DNA of 64,000 nucleotides from JBHENN01 sp046262015 (GCA_046262015.1 JBHENN010000023.1:5283-69282); one strand, 5' to 3'; positions 1 through 9,451 are shown, counted from the first letter of the stretch. Numbers and translations: made by a program. The notes: a model not told the origin generated them from the sequence alone.

Positions 1-665
1 GGCCCGACCAGCGCCAGGGTCCAGTCCTCCAGGTCGCCGCGCGCCGCCGTCCACGCCTCGAGCAGGCGGTGCAGGTTCTTGCGGGGCTGCAGCGTCGCCA
101 CCGCCACCGCGAACGGCGGGCTGATACCGAGCGCCTCCAGCGGCGCGCCGGCAAGGGGCGTAGCGCCGAAGAACAGGGGCGAGACGCCGAGGGGGGTGGC
201 GACGATTCGTCCCTCGGGGACGCCGAACCTCGTGGCGACCTCGTCCGCGATCGTCTGTGTAGGCGTGAGCACGCGTCGGGCGCGCGCCAGTGACCACGGG
301 ACGAGCTCCGCCAGGCGCTCGCCCCCCGGGAACGTGTCGTCGCGGAAGAAACCCAGGTCGTGGATCGTGAGGACGGCCGGGACCTCGGGCGCGGGGGGAA
401 GGACGAAGTTGGTCGCGTGGATCAGGTCGACCGGCCCGATCAACCGTCCGATCGAAGGCTTGCCGGTGCGCACCCACATCTCCTGCGCGATCCGCGCAGG
501 GATCCTCCAGCGCGCCATCCCTCGATCGCTCCGTCCCGAGAACGAGACGGCGAACGGAACGAGCTCCACCCCGCGCACCTCGAGCGCGCTGGAGAGCTCG
601 CGCACGTAGCGGCCGACGCCCGTCTGGGGATCGAGCAGCGGAGCCGAGTCGATCGCAACCTTCAA
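1..665 (-). CDS. GT4 glycosyltransferase, C-terminus cut by window edge
   Basis: About 221 N-terminal codons are visible; the C-terminal half lies beyond the left edge. The protein opens with KVAIDSAPLLDPQTGVGRY, the usual start of a GT-B fold family 4 enzyme with the Gly-rich acceptor-side loop. It has the IHDLGFF segment, LTPTQ before the linker, and LQPRKNLHRLLEAW, the start of the donor domain of GT4 enzymes. The nucleotide-sugar motif ExFGxPxxE would fall outside the window, so the sugar cannot be guessed. The start is a TTG at 665, fifteen bases after the stop of the fucose synthase gene; no ATG or GTG lies in frame before it and no strong Shine-Dalgarno is visible. It is probably in one operon with that gene. 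Expected role: cytoplasmic transfer of a sugar to a lipid-linked surface glycan. Confidence 0.8.
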   Translation of the reverse strand, partial: MKVAIDSAPLLDPQTGVGRYVRELSSALEVRGVELVPFAVSFSGRSDRGMARWRIPARIAQEMWVRTGKPSIGRLIGPVDLIHATNFVLPPAPEVPAVLTIHDLGFFRDDTFPGGERLAELVPWSLARARRVLTPTQTIADEVATRFGVPEGRIVATPLGVSPLFFGATPLAGAPLEALGISPPFAVAVATLQPRKNLHRLLEAWTAARGDLEDWTLALVG

Positions 666-679
666 CCGCGGTGCGGACC

Positions 680-1639
680 CTAGATCGTCGCGGATACGGC
701 TTCCTCGCGGTGGCTGCGGTACCACTCGATCGTGGCTTCGAGCCCGGCGCGCAGCGGGACCCCCGCCTCGAAACCGAAGGCGCGCTTGGCCTTGCTCGTA
801 TCGACCCGGCGGCGGGGTTGACCGTCCGGCTTCGACGCATCCCACCGTAGGCGTCCTTCGAAGCCGACCAGCGAGGCGATCAGCGTGGCCAGATCGGCGA
901 TCGCGATCTCAGTGCCCGAGCCCAGGTTGACCGGATCCGGCTCGTCGTAGAGCTCGGCGCCGAGGAGGATGCCCTCGGCGGCATCCTCGACATACAGGAA
1001 CTCGCGCGTCGCTCGGCCCGAACCCCACACCTCGACCTCATCCTCGCCCTGATCCTGCGCATCGGCGAATCTCTTGATCAGCGCGGGGATGACGTGTGAG
1101 ACCGCCGGATGGAACTTGTCGCCAGGTCCGTAGAGGTTGGTCGGGAGGAGATAGATCGCGTTCTGGCCATACTGCTGCCGGTTCGCCTGCGCGTGCACCA
1201 GCAGGGCCTTCTTGGCGACACCGTAGGGAGCGTTGGTGACCTCCGGATAGCCGTCCCACAGCGATTCCTCCTTGAACGGCACCGGCGTGAGATTCGGATA
1301 AGCGCAGATCGTCCCGAGGACCACGGTCTTGTCGACGGCGCGCCGGCGCGCCTCCTCGATCACGTAGGTCCCCATGAGGAGGTTGGTGAGATAGAGCTCC
1401 GCGGGATTGGCCATGTTCGCTCCGATGCCACCCACTCGAGCCGCGAGGTGGATCACCGTGTCCGGGGCCGCGTCGGCGTACAGCTTGCCCACCTGCTGGG
1501 GGTCGGTGAGGTCGTAGTCGCGGCTGCGCGGCACCACTATCTCGCCCACGCCGCGCTGGGTGAGCTTGCGTACGATCACCCGGCCGAGGAAGCCGGCTCC
1601 CCCAGTGACCAGCACGCGCCGCGATCGCCAGTAGGACAT
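680..1639 (-). CDS. fcl: GDP-L-fucose synthase (NAD-dependent epimerase/reductase)
   Basis: A 319-residue short-chain dehydrogenase-type enzyme that would convert GDP-4-keto-6-deoxymannose to GDP-L-fucose. The NADP-binding TGGAGFLG lies at residues 12-19. The catalytic Tyr139 and Lys143 are in NAPYGVAKK. The family segment normally GSSCIYP reads GTICAYP, so Thr110 replaces the usual Ser and Cys112 is kept. The segment FHPAVSHVIPALIKRF matches the fucose synthase signature with its catalytic His. I start at the ATG at 1639, directly before the Rossmann strand; a longer in-frame start would run into the divergent glycosyltransferase gene. It is followed by a GT4 gene on the same strand. No GDP-mannose 4,6-dehydratase gene is in the window, so that partner must be elsewhere. 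A related GDP-sugar epimerase/reductase is the main alternative. Confidence 0.85.
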   Translation of the reverse strand: MSYWRSRRVLVTGGAGFLGRVIVRKLTQRGVGEIVVPRSRDYDLTDPQQVGKLYADAAPDTVIHLAARVGGIGANMANPAELYLTNLLMGTYVIEEARRRAVDKTVVLGTICAYPNLTPVPFKEESLWDGYPEVTNAPYGVAKKALLVHAQANRQQYGQNAIYLLPTNLYGPGDKFHPAVSHVIPALIKRFADAQDQGEDEVEVWGSGRATREFLYVEDAAEGILLGAELYDEPDPVNLGSGTEIAIADLATLIASLVGFEGRLRWDASKPDGQPRRRVDTSKAKRAFGFEAGVPLRAGLEATIEWYRSHREEAVSATI

Positions 1640-1730
1640 AACCGGATGGTAGTAGCCCTCGCCCACGACGGGCGGTGGCGGAGCCGTGCGACAATCCGCG
1701 CGCCATGGAGCTACTCCGGGACGGGTCGGC

Positions 1731-2864
1731 ATGAAGGTCGGGATCAACCTCCTGTGGCTCGTCCCGGGCCGGGTGGGCGGATCGGAGACCTATCTCGCCC
1801 GGCTGCTGAGCGGGCTCGCCGAACGATCGTCCGAGCTGGACTACACCATCTTCGCCCTCCCGCAGTTCGCCGACGCCCACCCGCACCTCGCCGGCACCTT
1901 CAAGGCGGCGTACGCGCCGGTGACGGGAGGATGGAAGTCGTTCCGGGTAGCGGGGGAGAACACATGGCTTGCCACACAGTGCCGCATCCGCAAGATCGAC
2001 CTCGTCCATCACGCGGGCGGGACCATGCCCTTGGTGGGACGGCGGAGACCGCTGCTGACGATCCACGACCTGCAGTACCTCTACTACCCGGAGTACTTCA
2101 CGCGCACCAAGTTGACCTTCCTGAAGACGATGGTGCCCCGGTCGGCCGAGGCGGCGCGCCTGGTGCTCACCCCCAGCGAGTTCACCCGCCGGACCGTGAT
2201 CGAGAGGCTCAATATCGATCCCTCGATCGTGGTGGTCGTTCCCCACGGGATCTCACCGCGCGAGCACGCCTCCGGGAGCGGAGACGCGAGTGACATAAGA
2301 GAGCGGTACGAGCTGGCAGGGCCGTTCTTCATCTACCCGGCGATCACGTACCCCCACAAGAACCATCTCGTCCTTCTCGAAGGCTTCGCCAAGGTGGTCG
2401 CCTCCCATCCCGACGCCCGCCTCGTCCTCACGGGCGCGAAGGGCTCGATGGAGGTAGCTCTGGCGGCGGCCGTGCGCTCGCTCGGCCTCGAGGGCTCGGT
2501 GAAGCGGCTCGGCTACCTGCCCGAGAAGGACCTGGACGCGCTCTACGACGAAGCCGTCGCCTTGACGTTCCCGTCCCGTTTCGAAGGCTTCGGCGCGCCG
2601 GTCCTTGAAGCGATGACCCGCGGTTGTCCGGTGATCGCGTCGGACGCCACCGCTCTGCCCGAGGTCGTGGGTGACGCGGGTCTCCTGGTGTCGCCGGACA
2701 ACCCGGACCACTGGTCCGAGGCGATGCGTCAGATCCTCGACGACCACGAGTTGCGCACGGGGTACGCGAAGGCCGGACGGGAGCGCGCCCGCTCTTTCAC
2801 CTGGAAGCGTTCGGCCGACGTCCTCGAGGAGGCGTACCGCTACGCCCTGGAAACGACGCTGTGA
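1731..2864 (+). CDS. GT4 glycosyltransferase
   Basis: A 377-residue GT-B glycosyltransferase. The acceptor domain starts with a hydrophobic strand and GRVGGSETYL at residues 13-22. IHDLQYLYYPEYF at 111-123 and LTPSEFTRRT lead to the donor domain. The donor motif FEGFGAPVLE has Glu285 and Glu293 at the classical ExxxxxxxE spacing, which coordinates the nucleotide sugar. No signal peptide is present, so it acts on the cytoplasmic face. The ATG at 1731 is preferred because an in-frame ATG 45 bases earlier adds an unrelated Arg-rich stretch. It is divergent from the fucose synthase gene over 91 bases and overlaps the next glycosyltransferase by four bases (GTGA), so the two are probably translated together. 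The sugar specificity is unknown. Confidence 0.9.
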   Translation: MKVGINLLWLVPGRVGGSETYLARLLSGLAERSSELDYTIFALPQFADAHPHLAGTFKAAYAPVTGGWKSFRVAGENTWLATQCRIRKIDLVHHAGGTMPLVGRRRPLLTIHDLQYLYYPEYFTRTKLTFLKTMVPRSAEAARLVLTPSEFTRRTVIERLNIDPSIVVVVPHGISPREHASGSGDASDIRERYELAGPFFIYPAITYPHKNHLVLLEGFAKVVASHPDARLVLTGAKGSMEVALAAAVRSLGLEGSVKRLGYLPEKDLDALYDEAVALTFPSRFEGFGAPVLEAMTRGCPVIASDATALPEVVGDAGLLVSPDNPDHWSEAMRQILDDHELRTGYAKAGRERARSFTWKRSADVLEEAYRYALETTL

Positions 2865-4105
2865 GGCTCGTCGTCCTCACCCCCCACTTCACTCCGGACG
2901 TGGCGCCGACCGGCGTGGTCGTCGCGCGAATCGTGGACGAGCTTGCACAGCGCGGTCATCGCATCGACGTCGTGACCTCGCTCCCCTGGTACCGCGACCA
3001 CAGTGTCGAGGAAGGCTTCGGCGGCCGTCTGGTGAGGTACGAGGATGCACCGTGGGGTCGCATCACGCGCATCCACCCGCTCCCCACCGCGAACAAGCGC
3101 AAGATCCTGCGGCGCGCCGCGTCGTTCGTGGGTTTCAGCACGCTGGCCGCGGTCCTGGGGGCGCGTGGGCCAACCGTGGACGGGGTCCTGGCCGTGTCAC
3201 CGCCGCTCACGCTGGGGCTGGCCGGCGCCGCCGTAGCGCGGGCGCGAGGCGCACCGTTCGTGTTCAACGTGCAAGACGTCTACCCCGATGTGGCGATCGA
3301 GCTCGGGATGCTGACCGGCCGCGCCCCAACGGCGGCCGCGCGCTGGCTCGAGCTGCGGTGTTACGCGCTCGCGGACGCGGTGACGGTCCTGTCCGGGGAC
3401 CTGAAGGAGAACCTCGACGCGAAGATCGGCGCCCCGGGCAAGACGAGGGTCATCCCGAACTTCGTCGACGTCGACCGGATACGCCCGGCGCCCAAGGACA
3501 ATGCCTACCGGCGCGCGCACGCGCTCACCGGAAAGACGGTGGTCATGTACGCCGGGAACGTCGGTCTGTCCCAGGCGCTTGACCCCGTGCTCGACGCAGC
3601 CGCCGCGCTCGCCCACGACCCCGCCATCGTGTTCGTCGTCAACGGCCACGGCGCCCAGCGCGCCGCCCTCGAGCGGAAGGCCCGCGGTCTCGGGAACGTG
3701 CGGTTCGTCGACCTCCAGCCGGCCGAGGACCTGCCACAGGTGCTTGCCGCCGCCGACATCCATCTCGTGCCCCTGAGACGCGGGCTCGCCCGGGCCAGCG
3801 TGCCTTCCAAGACCTATTCGATCCTCGCCGCCGGCCGGCCCGTCATCGCGAGCGTGGACGCGGGCAGCGAGGTCGCACGGCTCGTGGAGAGAGCGGGGGC
3901 GGGCATCGCCGTCCCCCCCGAGGACCCCGAAGCGTTGACCAAGACGATCGCACGCCTCGCCGCGGATCCCCACGAGCTCGAGACCCTGGGCGCCGCGGGG
4001 CGCCGCTTCGTCGAGACGTGGGCCTCACCAGCTGCGGTGGCGCTGGCCTACGAGACGCTGTTCGAGGAGCTGGCCTCGCGAGACGGTGCGAGCGGGTCCC
4101 GCTAA
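2861..4105 (+). CDS. GT4 glycosyltransferase, WcaI-like
   Basis: A 414-residue GT4 enzyme starting at a GTG that overlaps the stop of the previous gene. It begins LTPHFTPDVAPTG, like the WcaI/WbuB group that carries the long acceptor loop. It has FNVQDVYPD near residue 137, matching the QDLYP signature of this group, then MYAGNVG at the start of the donor domain and SVPSKTYSILAAGRPVIA in the nucleotide-sugar site, where Ser-Lys replace the usual Glu-Gly. It probably adds fucose or another hexose to a lipid-linked oligosaccharide in the cytoplasm. WcaI in colanic acid synthesis transfers fucose, and the neighbouring fucose synthase makes that attractive here, but it is inference. The downstream membrane protein overlaps it by 20 bases. 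Confidence 0.85.
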   Translation: MRLVVLTPHFTPDVAPTGVVVARIVDELAQRGHRIDVVTSLPWYRDHSVEEGFGGRLVRYEDAPWGRITRIHPLPTANKRKILRRAASFVGFSTLAAVLGARGPTVDGVLAVSPPLTLGLAGAAVARARGAPFVFNVQDVYPDVAIELGMLTGRAPTAAARWLELRCYALADAVTVLSGDLKENLDAKIGAPGKTRVIPNFVDVDRIRPAPKDNAYRRAHALTGKTVVMYAGNVGLSQALDPVLDAAAALAHDPAIVFVVNGHGAQRAALERKARGLGNVRFVDLQPAEDLPQVLAAADIHLVPLRRGLARASVPSKTYSILAAGRPVIASVDAGSEVARLVERAGAGIAVPPEDPEALTKTIARLAADPHELETLGAAGRRFVETWASPAAVALAYETLFEELASRDGASGSR

Positions 4106-6377
4106 GGGGTCGTTGGCGCGCGGCGCGCTCGCTCTAGCCGGCCCCCTGCTGATCGTCGCCGCGGTCGCGGTGGTGCTGCACGACTTCCTCTTCGGCGGCT
4201 ACATCTCGTCGCAGAACCCGGATCTCGAGACGGTCTTCATGCTGAACCACTGCTTCCTCGGCCGCAGCCTCGCCGCGGGACAGATCCCGGGATGGAACCC
4301 CTACGTCATGGCCGGCACGCCGTTCATCCCCGATCCCCAGTCGGGGTGGATGTACCTGCCGGCGATGGCGCTCTACACCGCGTTCTCGTGCGACGTCGCC
4401 ATCCGACTCTTCGTCGTGCTGCAACCGATGCTCGCGGGCGTCGCTCTCTACTGGTTCCTGCGTCACGAAGAGGTCTCGCGTCCGGCGGCCACGGTGGGAG
4501 GGCTCGCTCTTGCCCTCGTCGTCTGCGCGTCCAAGATCGCGGTGAACCTGCCGTTCTCGGACGCACTCGCGTGGTCGGCCGTCCTTCTCGCGGTCGGGGC
4601 GCGCTACCTGACCGCCGGTGAGTGGTCGCGACGGATCGCGTGGGGTCTCGCGGCAGCCATCGCGTGGGGACAGCTCGCGGCAGCGCACCTGAGCCACGGC
4701 TTCGTCATGGGGAGTGCGGCACTTCTGACCTACGCGGTCGTACGCTGCCGGCGCGAGATGCAGGAAGGGAGGCTGTCCGGACCACTTCTCGGAGGACTCG
4801 CAGCGGGACTTGTGGCCGCGTTCGTGGGGCTCAACCTCGCTCATCTCCTGCCGATCGCGGAATACATCCCCCGGAGCAGCTACGGGCTCGGCTACGGCGG
4901 GATGGCCGAGGCTGCCGCGCGGTTGGCCGGTGATGGCGCACCGGACCTGGCGATCTACCGGGCGACCGAACCGGTGTGGATCCTCCGCCTCGCGACCGCT
5001 CCCGGCGCGTACCTCGGCGCGGCCTGCTTGGCGCTCGCGGGAGCGGGACTGTGGGCGCGCCGGACCCGGCCCCTGGCGGTGGGGTTCGGCGTCTACACGC
5101 TCGTGTTCTACGTGGCGGGGCTGCGGGGTGTCGTCGCGCCGGTCGCTCGTCTGCTCGGGGACGGGCGGGTGAGCGACTTCTACACCCACAGCCCCGGACG
5201 GTTCGCCTACGCGGTCCTGCTCGGCCTGGCGGTCCTGGCAGGTCTGGGCGTCGAGGCGTGGCGCGAGGCCGCCGGTCCCGCCAGACGGCTTGCGATGGTC
5301 GCGCCGGGAGCGTTGGTGTGGGGGGCAGGCCCGCTGCTGGCGGGTGCCTTCCCCAGCCGACTGGCATTGCTCGCGGCGGGAGCCGTCGCAGGCGCGCTGG
5401 TGCTGACCGCGGCCGTGCGACGGCCGCGGCTTCTCGCCGTCCTGCCGGGGCTCCTGGCGGTCGAGCTGACCGCCGGGGCCCTCGTGGGCCAGGCCGCCCC
5501 GTCGCTCGCCAAGAGCGGCCTCGAGACCCCGGGGACGGAGTGGATGCCCCTGAAGCGGCTCACCGAGCCCGCCGTCGACGCCGCCGCTTACGTTCGCGGC
5601 GGGGCGATCGAACGCAGGCTCGAGGCTAGCGACGGCCGTGCGATCGCCCTGGAGACGGGGCTGGTGCCCGCGTTCCGGCCCGTGTTCTCGAAGGTGGAGA
5701 TGGCTCAAGGCTACAACCCCGTGCAGCTGGCGAGGTACTGGACGTACTTCCGGGCCCTGCCGGCAGGCCAGCCGCGCTACAACATGTCGGTCTTCATCGC
5801 CCCGCCTATGCCCGCAACGCGCGACCTCTTGCAGATCGGGTCGGTGTACTCGGCGGGCCGAAAGGGCGCGACGTTCGCAGATGCGACGGAGGACGTCGTC
5901 GCCCCGCGTGCCAGCTTTCACCAGACGTGGACCGTCGCGCCGGACGAGCAGGGCGCGCTGGACGCGGTCACCAACCCCGGCTTCGATCCCGGCCGACAGG
6001 TCGTGCTCGAGGCGGACCCCCGCATCGAGCAAGGGTCGAACGACGGGAACGCCGTCGCGTTGGTGTACCGGCAAGCGCACACCCAGCGCGCCGAGATCGA
6101 CATCGAGTCTCCGGCGGGCGGCATGGTGCTGGTGCGCAACGCGTTCGACCGCCACTGGCACGCGGCGGTGGACGGCGCCGAACGCCCCGTGGTGGTCGCC
6201 GACCACTTCCTCCAGGCAGTGGCCGTACCTCCGGGACGTCACACGCTGGTGCTGTGGTACGACGACCCGTGGATCGGCTACGGGCTCGCCGGGTCGGGCC
6301 TGTCGTTAGGGATGCTCGGCGGCGCGTGGCTCTACGCGCGGCACAAGGAAGCGGCGATCAGTCGCCCGACTCCCTGA
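4086..6377 (+). CDS. YfhO-like polytopic membrane protein
   Basis: A 763-residue integral membrane protein with an N-terminal membrane helix from about residue 12, about ten further hydrophobic segments to about residue 465, and a long soluble C-terminal part. The first extracytoplasmic loop carries SQNPDLETVF, WNPYVMAGTPF and PDPQSGWMY. The C-terminal part has the NAFDRHWHA segment followed by a short beta domain and a last membrane helix. This arrangement is that of YfhO and related GT-C-like proteins, which glycosylate polymers such as lipoteichoic acid outside the membrane. The GTG start overlaps the preceding gene by 20 bases, and the end overlaps the convergent phosphoesterase gene by 20 bases. 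It is expected to use a lipid-linked sugar on the outer face. The acceptor is unknown. Confidence 0.7.
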   Translation: MRAGPAKGSLARGALALAGPLLIVAAVAVVLHDFLFGGYISSQNPDLETVFMLNHCFLGRSLAAGQIPGWNPYVMAGTPFIPDPQSGWMYLPAMALYTAFSCDVAIRLFVVLQPMLAGVALYWFLRHEEVSRPAATVGGLALALVVCASKIAVNLPFSDALAWSAVLLAVGARYLTAGEWSRRIAWGLAAAIAWGQLAAAHLSHGFVMGSAALLTYAVVRCRREMQEGRLSGPLLGGLAAGLVAAFVGLNLAHLLPIAEYIPRSSYGLGYGGMAEAAARLAGDGAPDLAIYRATEPVWILRLATAPGAYLGAACLALAGAGLWARRTRPLAVGFGVYTLVFYVAGLRGVVAPVARLLGDGRVSDFYTHSPGRFAYAVLLGLAVLAGLGVEAWREAAGPARRLAMVAPGALVWGAGPLLAGAFPSRLALLAAGAVAGALVLTAAVRRPRLLAVLPGLLAVELTAGALVGQAAPSLAKSGLETPGTEWMPLKRLTEPAVDAAAYVRGGAIERRLEASDGRAIALETGLVPAFRPVFSKVEMAQGYNPVQLARYWTYFRALPAGQPRYNMSVFIAPPMPATRDLLQIGSVYSAGRKGATFADATEDVVAPRASFHQTWTVAPDEQGALDAVTNPGFDPGRQVVLEADPRIEQGSNDGNAVALVYRQAHTQRAEIDIESPAGGMVLVRNAFDRHWHAAVDGAERPVVVADHFLQAVAVPPGRHTLVLWYDDPWIGYGLAGSGLSLGMLGGAWLYARHKEAAISRPTP

Positions 6378-7827
6378 ACGCATCCGAGCCGTGCTTCCGG
6401 TAGGCCAGCGCCGTCTCTTCGGGCAGGTCGCAGTCGCGCTCGGAGAGGACGAGCTTGCGCTTCTCCGGGTCGATGTCGCGTGAAAAGTCGAACGCGTTCA
6501 GCATGTCGTTCGCGCCGCAATCCCTGTCGGTCATGCACCCGACGCCGTGGACCTGCTCTATGAAACGCACGACCGACGAGAACTCGTACTCCGTGCTGTC
6601 CACGAAGCCCTTCTTGGCATACGGGGAGATGATCAGGAACGGCACCCGCGGGCCGAGTCCCATGATGTCCACGTGGGGGGGAGGGACGTGGTCGTAGAAA
6701 CCGCCGAAGTCGTCCCACAGCAGGAAGATCACCGTGTCCTTCCAGTACTTCGACTCCATGATCGAGTTCACGACCTTGACCGTCCAGTTCTCACCCATGC
6801 ACACGCTCGTATTGAAGGGATGCTCGTTCAGTCCCGGCCCGGGAACGACCCACGACACCTCGGCGAGATGCTCGTTGGCGATATCCGGAAGCAGGTCCTC
6901 TTCAGGCGTTATCTCGTTCCCCCAGTGGTCCGAGAAACGCATGTGGCGGATCGCGAGGAGCGCGTTCATCCACGATCCTTTGTCGGCGTAGTAGTGCCAC
7001 GACACCCCGACCTCGTCGAGCAGGTCGGGAAGGACCTTGAAGTCGAAGCACGGCCACACCCGTTCCCAGAACGACGTGTAGATCCTGTTGTTGTTGCGCT
7101 CCTCGGCGTCCATGACCAGCTTGGTCTCCCGCTTCGTGAGGTCCCGGAAACGCGCCACGGTCTCGGCCGCATCGTCGCAATAGCCCCCGTGATCACCACG
7201 GCCCTTCCCCTTCTTGTTGTCGACGACCTGATTAGCCTGCGCGCCGACGGTGTAGAGGTGGGCGGGGAAGGTCGGTCCGTACATCGACGAGAACATGCGG
7301 TCGCCGAGCACGAAGTTGTCGGCGTAGCTCCAGTAGTTCGGCAACCCGTTCCGGGTGAACGACGTGTAGCCATCCATCGAGTCACCGGACAGCACGAGGT
7401 CGAACTGGTCCATGCGCCCCCCGTTGACGGCCTTGACCCCGCTCTCGAACCCGTGCCCGAGGTCGTGCCCCAGCACGTCCTTCGCAGGCTTCAGCGGGAC
7501 GACCTCGCCCGTCGAGATCGTCCCGGTAGTGGCTCCGTCGCCGCGTGGGTAGCGCCCGAAGTAGTTGTCGTAGGTGCGGTTCTCCTTGATGATGAACACG
7601 ATGTGCTTGATCGGGTTGTCCGGCCCGAATCCCGGCTCGTAACGCGGTTCCGCGACCGCCCGGCGCGCCCGTGGGGGTCCCGACCCGAAGGAGTCCTCGG
7701 CGGGCTCGTCGTTCTTCACGCGCATCAGCGCGGCGCCGCCGAGGGCGGCGAGGGTCAGCACGCCGGCCAGTGCGAACGCCAACGGACGGACCTGGCCACC
7801 GCGCGCGCGGCGCGCGCGATCACTCAC
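6358..7827 (-). CDS. Phospholipase C/acid phosphatase family phosphoesterase
   Basis: A 489-residue protein of the phosphoesterase family that includes phospholipase C and AcpA. An N-terminal membrane segment at about residues 15-35 indicates export or anchoring. The signature KENRTYDNYFGRYPRG starts at residue 81, with Glu82 and Asn83 as expected metal ligands. FPAHLYTVGAQ and LLWDDFGGFYDHVPPP supply the remaining active-site residues of this family. The likely reaction is hydrolysis of a phospholipid or other phosphoester outside the cytoplasm; the substrate cannot be read from sequence. It overlaps the convergent YfhO-like gene by 20 bases and sits 16 bases after the stop-to-start junction with the upstream gene on the same strand (start 7827, next stop 7844). 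Together these look like an exported phosphate-ester-degrading pair. Confidence 0.85.
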   Translation of the reverse strand: MSDRARRARGGQVRPLAFALAGVLTLAALGGAALMRVKNDEPAEDSFGSGPPRARRAVAEPRYEPGFGPDNPIKHIVFIIKENRTYDNYFGRYPRGDGATTGTISTGEVVPLKPAKDVLGHDLGHGFESGVKAVNGGRMDQFDLVLSGDSMDGYTSFTRNGLPNYWSYADNFVLGDRMFSSMYGPTFPAHLYTVGAQANQVVDNKKGKGRGDHGGYCDDAAETVARFRDLTKRETKLVMDAEERNNNRIYTSFWERVWPCFDFKVLPDLLDEVGVSWHYYADKGSWMNALLAIRHMRFSDHWGNEITPEEDLLPDIANEHLAEVSWVVPGPGLNEHPFNTSVCMGENWTVKVVNSIMESKYWKDTVIFLLWDDFGGFYDHVPPPHVDIMGLGPRVPFLIISPYAKKGFVDSTEYEFSSVVRFIEQVHGVGCMTDRDCGANDMLNAFDFSRDIDPEKRKLVLSERDCDLPEETALAYRKHGSDAFRESGD

Positions 7828-7843
7828 CTAGCCCGCAACCCAC

Positions 7844-9451
7844 TCAGCGCGCCCGGCGCGGCGCGGTCGTGAAACGCCACGAGAACCACGCGCTTCGGTT
7901 GCCGAGCGCGTCCGTGACGGTCCGCACCGTAGCCTTGTAGGTCTCACCCGGACGGAGCGCTCGGTTGGGGTCGAGCTCGAGCACGCGACGTCCGATCTGC
8001 TCGACCCGCCCGGCGACGGCCGTGCCGCCCACCCTTGCGAGGACGACCGTCCCCGGTCCCACGCTCTCGGGCGCCACCCGTTCATCGAAGTGGACCTCGA
8101 TCGAGGCGTCGACATCGACCCCGCGCGCGTCGCGTCGTGGCACGACGAAGCTCACGCGCGGCCCCTCGGCATCGGCGGTCGCGACGGCCGCGGCCGACTC
8201 CAGACCTTGCGCGCCGTCTGCGCCGGTAGCCGCCACCGCATAGCGGTAGGTCACCCCGTGGCGACCGCCGACGTCGTCGAAGGTGGTCACTTCGCTCGTG
8301 ACCACGGCGATCTGCTTGTACGCGTTGTCGCCGGCGGCACGATATAGGACGTAGCCGGCGGCGCCCTCGACCGGCGCCCACGACAGGTGGATCACCCCCT
8401 CGGCATCCGGGGCGGCTGTAGGCGGCGCAGGCTGCGGAGGACCAGAGATGACGAACCGGCCCCACACGAACCGGTGATCGGAGTACTTGAAGTTCTCCTC
8501 GCTCTTGAGCCCGGGCTCGGGGCCCGCCCAGCCGGGATGGTCGGCGTGAGCCTCCGCCACGAGCGCGCTCCCCGCGAACAGGTAGTCGATCCGCCCCCGC
8601 CGGACCCGGGGGAACCCGTCGCATCCCGCGGACAGCCCGTAGCGTTCGTGGGTCCACTCGTCGACCATCGACACGCCCGCGGCCCGGTTGGTCACCCGGA
8701 CGGCGTCGGCGTAGGCGGGACCCCCGTCCGCCGGCGCGGTCAGGGCGAGCCACCACGGCAGGGCCTCGGACCGCTCGTCGGGATCGCATTCGAGCTGCTC
8801 GGTGACCGGCCTCTTGTTGAAGTCGCCCGCGAGGATCGTCGGCACGACGGCCCCCGCGAGCTGCAGCCGCAGCGCCTGGACGTTCTGGTACAGACAGCCG
8901 CGGGTGCTGCGGTCGGGGTAGTTCCTGGAGAAGTGCACGCCGGCGACCGTGAACGGCTGGTTCGTGGCCACTTCGGTGAAGTGGGCGATCGGATACTGGT
9001 GCGTATCCGGCAGGCACACGTCGTTCCACACGACCACCTCGCCCTGGGGGGCGACCGTCGCCGAGTTGTAGACGAACCCCGCCTGCAGGTCCTCGGGCCC
9101 GAACACCTCGTATTGCCGGGAGAACCTCTGGCGCATCAGGTGTTTGAAGATCTCGAGGTTCGAAGGCCTCATCTCCTGGACGACCACGACGTCGGGCGCC
9201 GTGACCGCGCCGGCCCCGCCGCCGTCGAACGCGGGGATCCTGCGGCGGAGCGCGCGCACCAGCTCGAACAATGCGGTGAAGCGCTCGAGCCCGAGCACGG
9301 CCCATTGCTTGGCATTGACGGACACCGCGGTGATCTGCCCGGGGGGCGAGACCTTCTCGGGAGGCGGGGCCGCGCCGGCGATCCCCGGGGGCAGCGCGAG
9401 CGCGGCCACGAGTGCCAGAGCGGCGGCCCGCGCGGGCAGTCGTCCCATCAT
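7844..9451 (-). CDS. Secreted endonuclease/exonuclease/phosphatase protein with FN3 and Ig-like tails
   Basis: A protein of 535 residues with a signal peptide (RAAALALVAALALPPGIAGAA). The first 330 or so residues form an endonuclease/exonuclease/phosphatase fold: VVVQEMRPSN with the catalytic Glu, GVHFSRNYP, ILAGDFNKRP with the Asp-Asn pair, RIDYLFAG and the final YSDHRFVWGRF with the Asp-His pair. After it come a fibronectin type III-like domain (HLSWAPVEGAAGYVLYRA) and a C-terminal Ig-like domain (VHFDERVAPESV to WRFTTAP). Two adjacent ATG codons at 9451 and 9448 both precede the signal peptide. The gene lies 68 bases from the LCP gene upstream. Likely an extracellular nuclease or phosphodiesterase; sphingomyelinase-type substrates are also possible. 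Confidence 0.8.
   Translation of the reverse strand: MMGRLPARAAALALVAALALPPGIAGAAPPPEKVSPPGQITAVSVNAKQWAVLGLERFTALFELVRALRRRIPAFDGGGAGAVTAPDVVVVQEMRPSNLEIFKHLMRQRFSRQYEVFGPEDLQAGFVYNSATVAPQGEVVVWNDVCLPDTHQYPIAHFTEVATNQPFTVAGVHFSRNYPDRSTRGCLYQNVQALRLQLAGAVVPTILAGDFNKRPVTEQLECDPDERSEALPWWLALTAPADGGPAYADAVRVTNRAAGVSMVDEWTHERYGLSAGCDGFPRVRRGRIDYLFAGSALVAEAHADHPGWAGPEPGLKSEENFKYSDHRFVWGRFVISGPPQPAPPTAAPDAEGVIHLSWAPVEGAAGYVLYRAAGDNAYKQIAVVTSEVTTFDDVGGRHGVTYRYAVAATGADGAQGLESAAAVATADAEGPRVSFVVPRRDARGVDVDASIEVHFDERVAPESVGPGTVVLARVGGTAVAGRVEQIGRRVLELDPNRALRPGETYKATVRTVTDALGNRSAWFSWRFTTAPRRAR

Noticed and set aside
79..609. Plus-strand open frame at the left edge
   Set aside because: The minus strand encodes an unmistakable GT4 N-terminus through the same bases.
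4134..6242. A 702-codon open frame antisense to the YfhO-like gene
   Set aside because: The plus strand shows membrane helices and the YfhO-type C-terminal domain; the minus-strand translation is Arg/His/Asp-rich shadow sequence.
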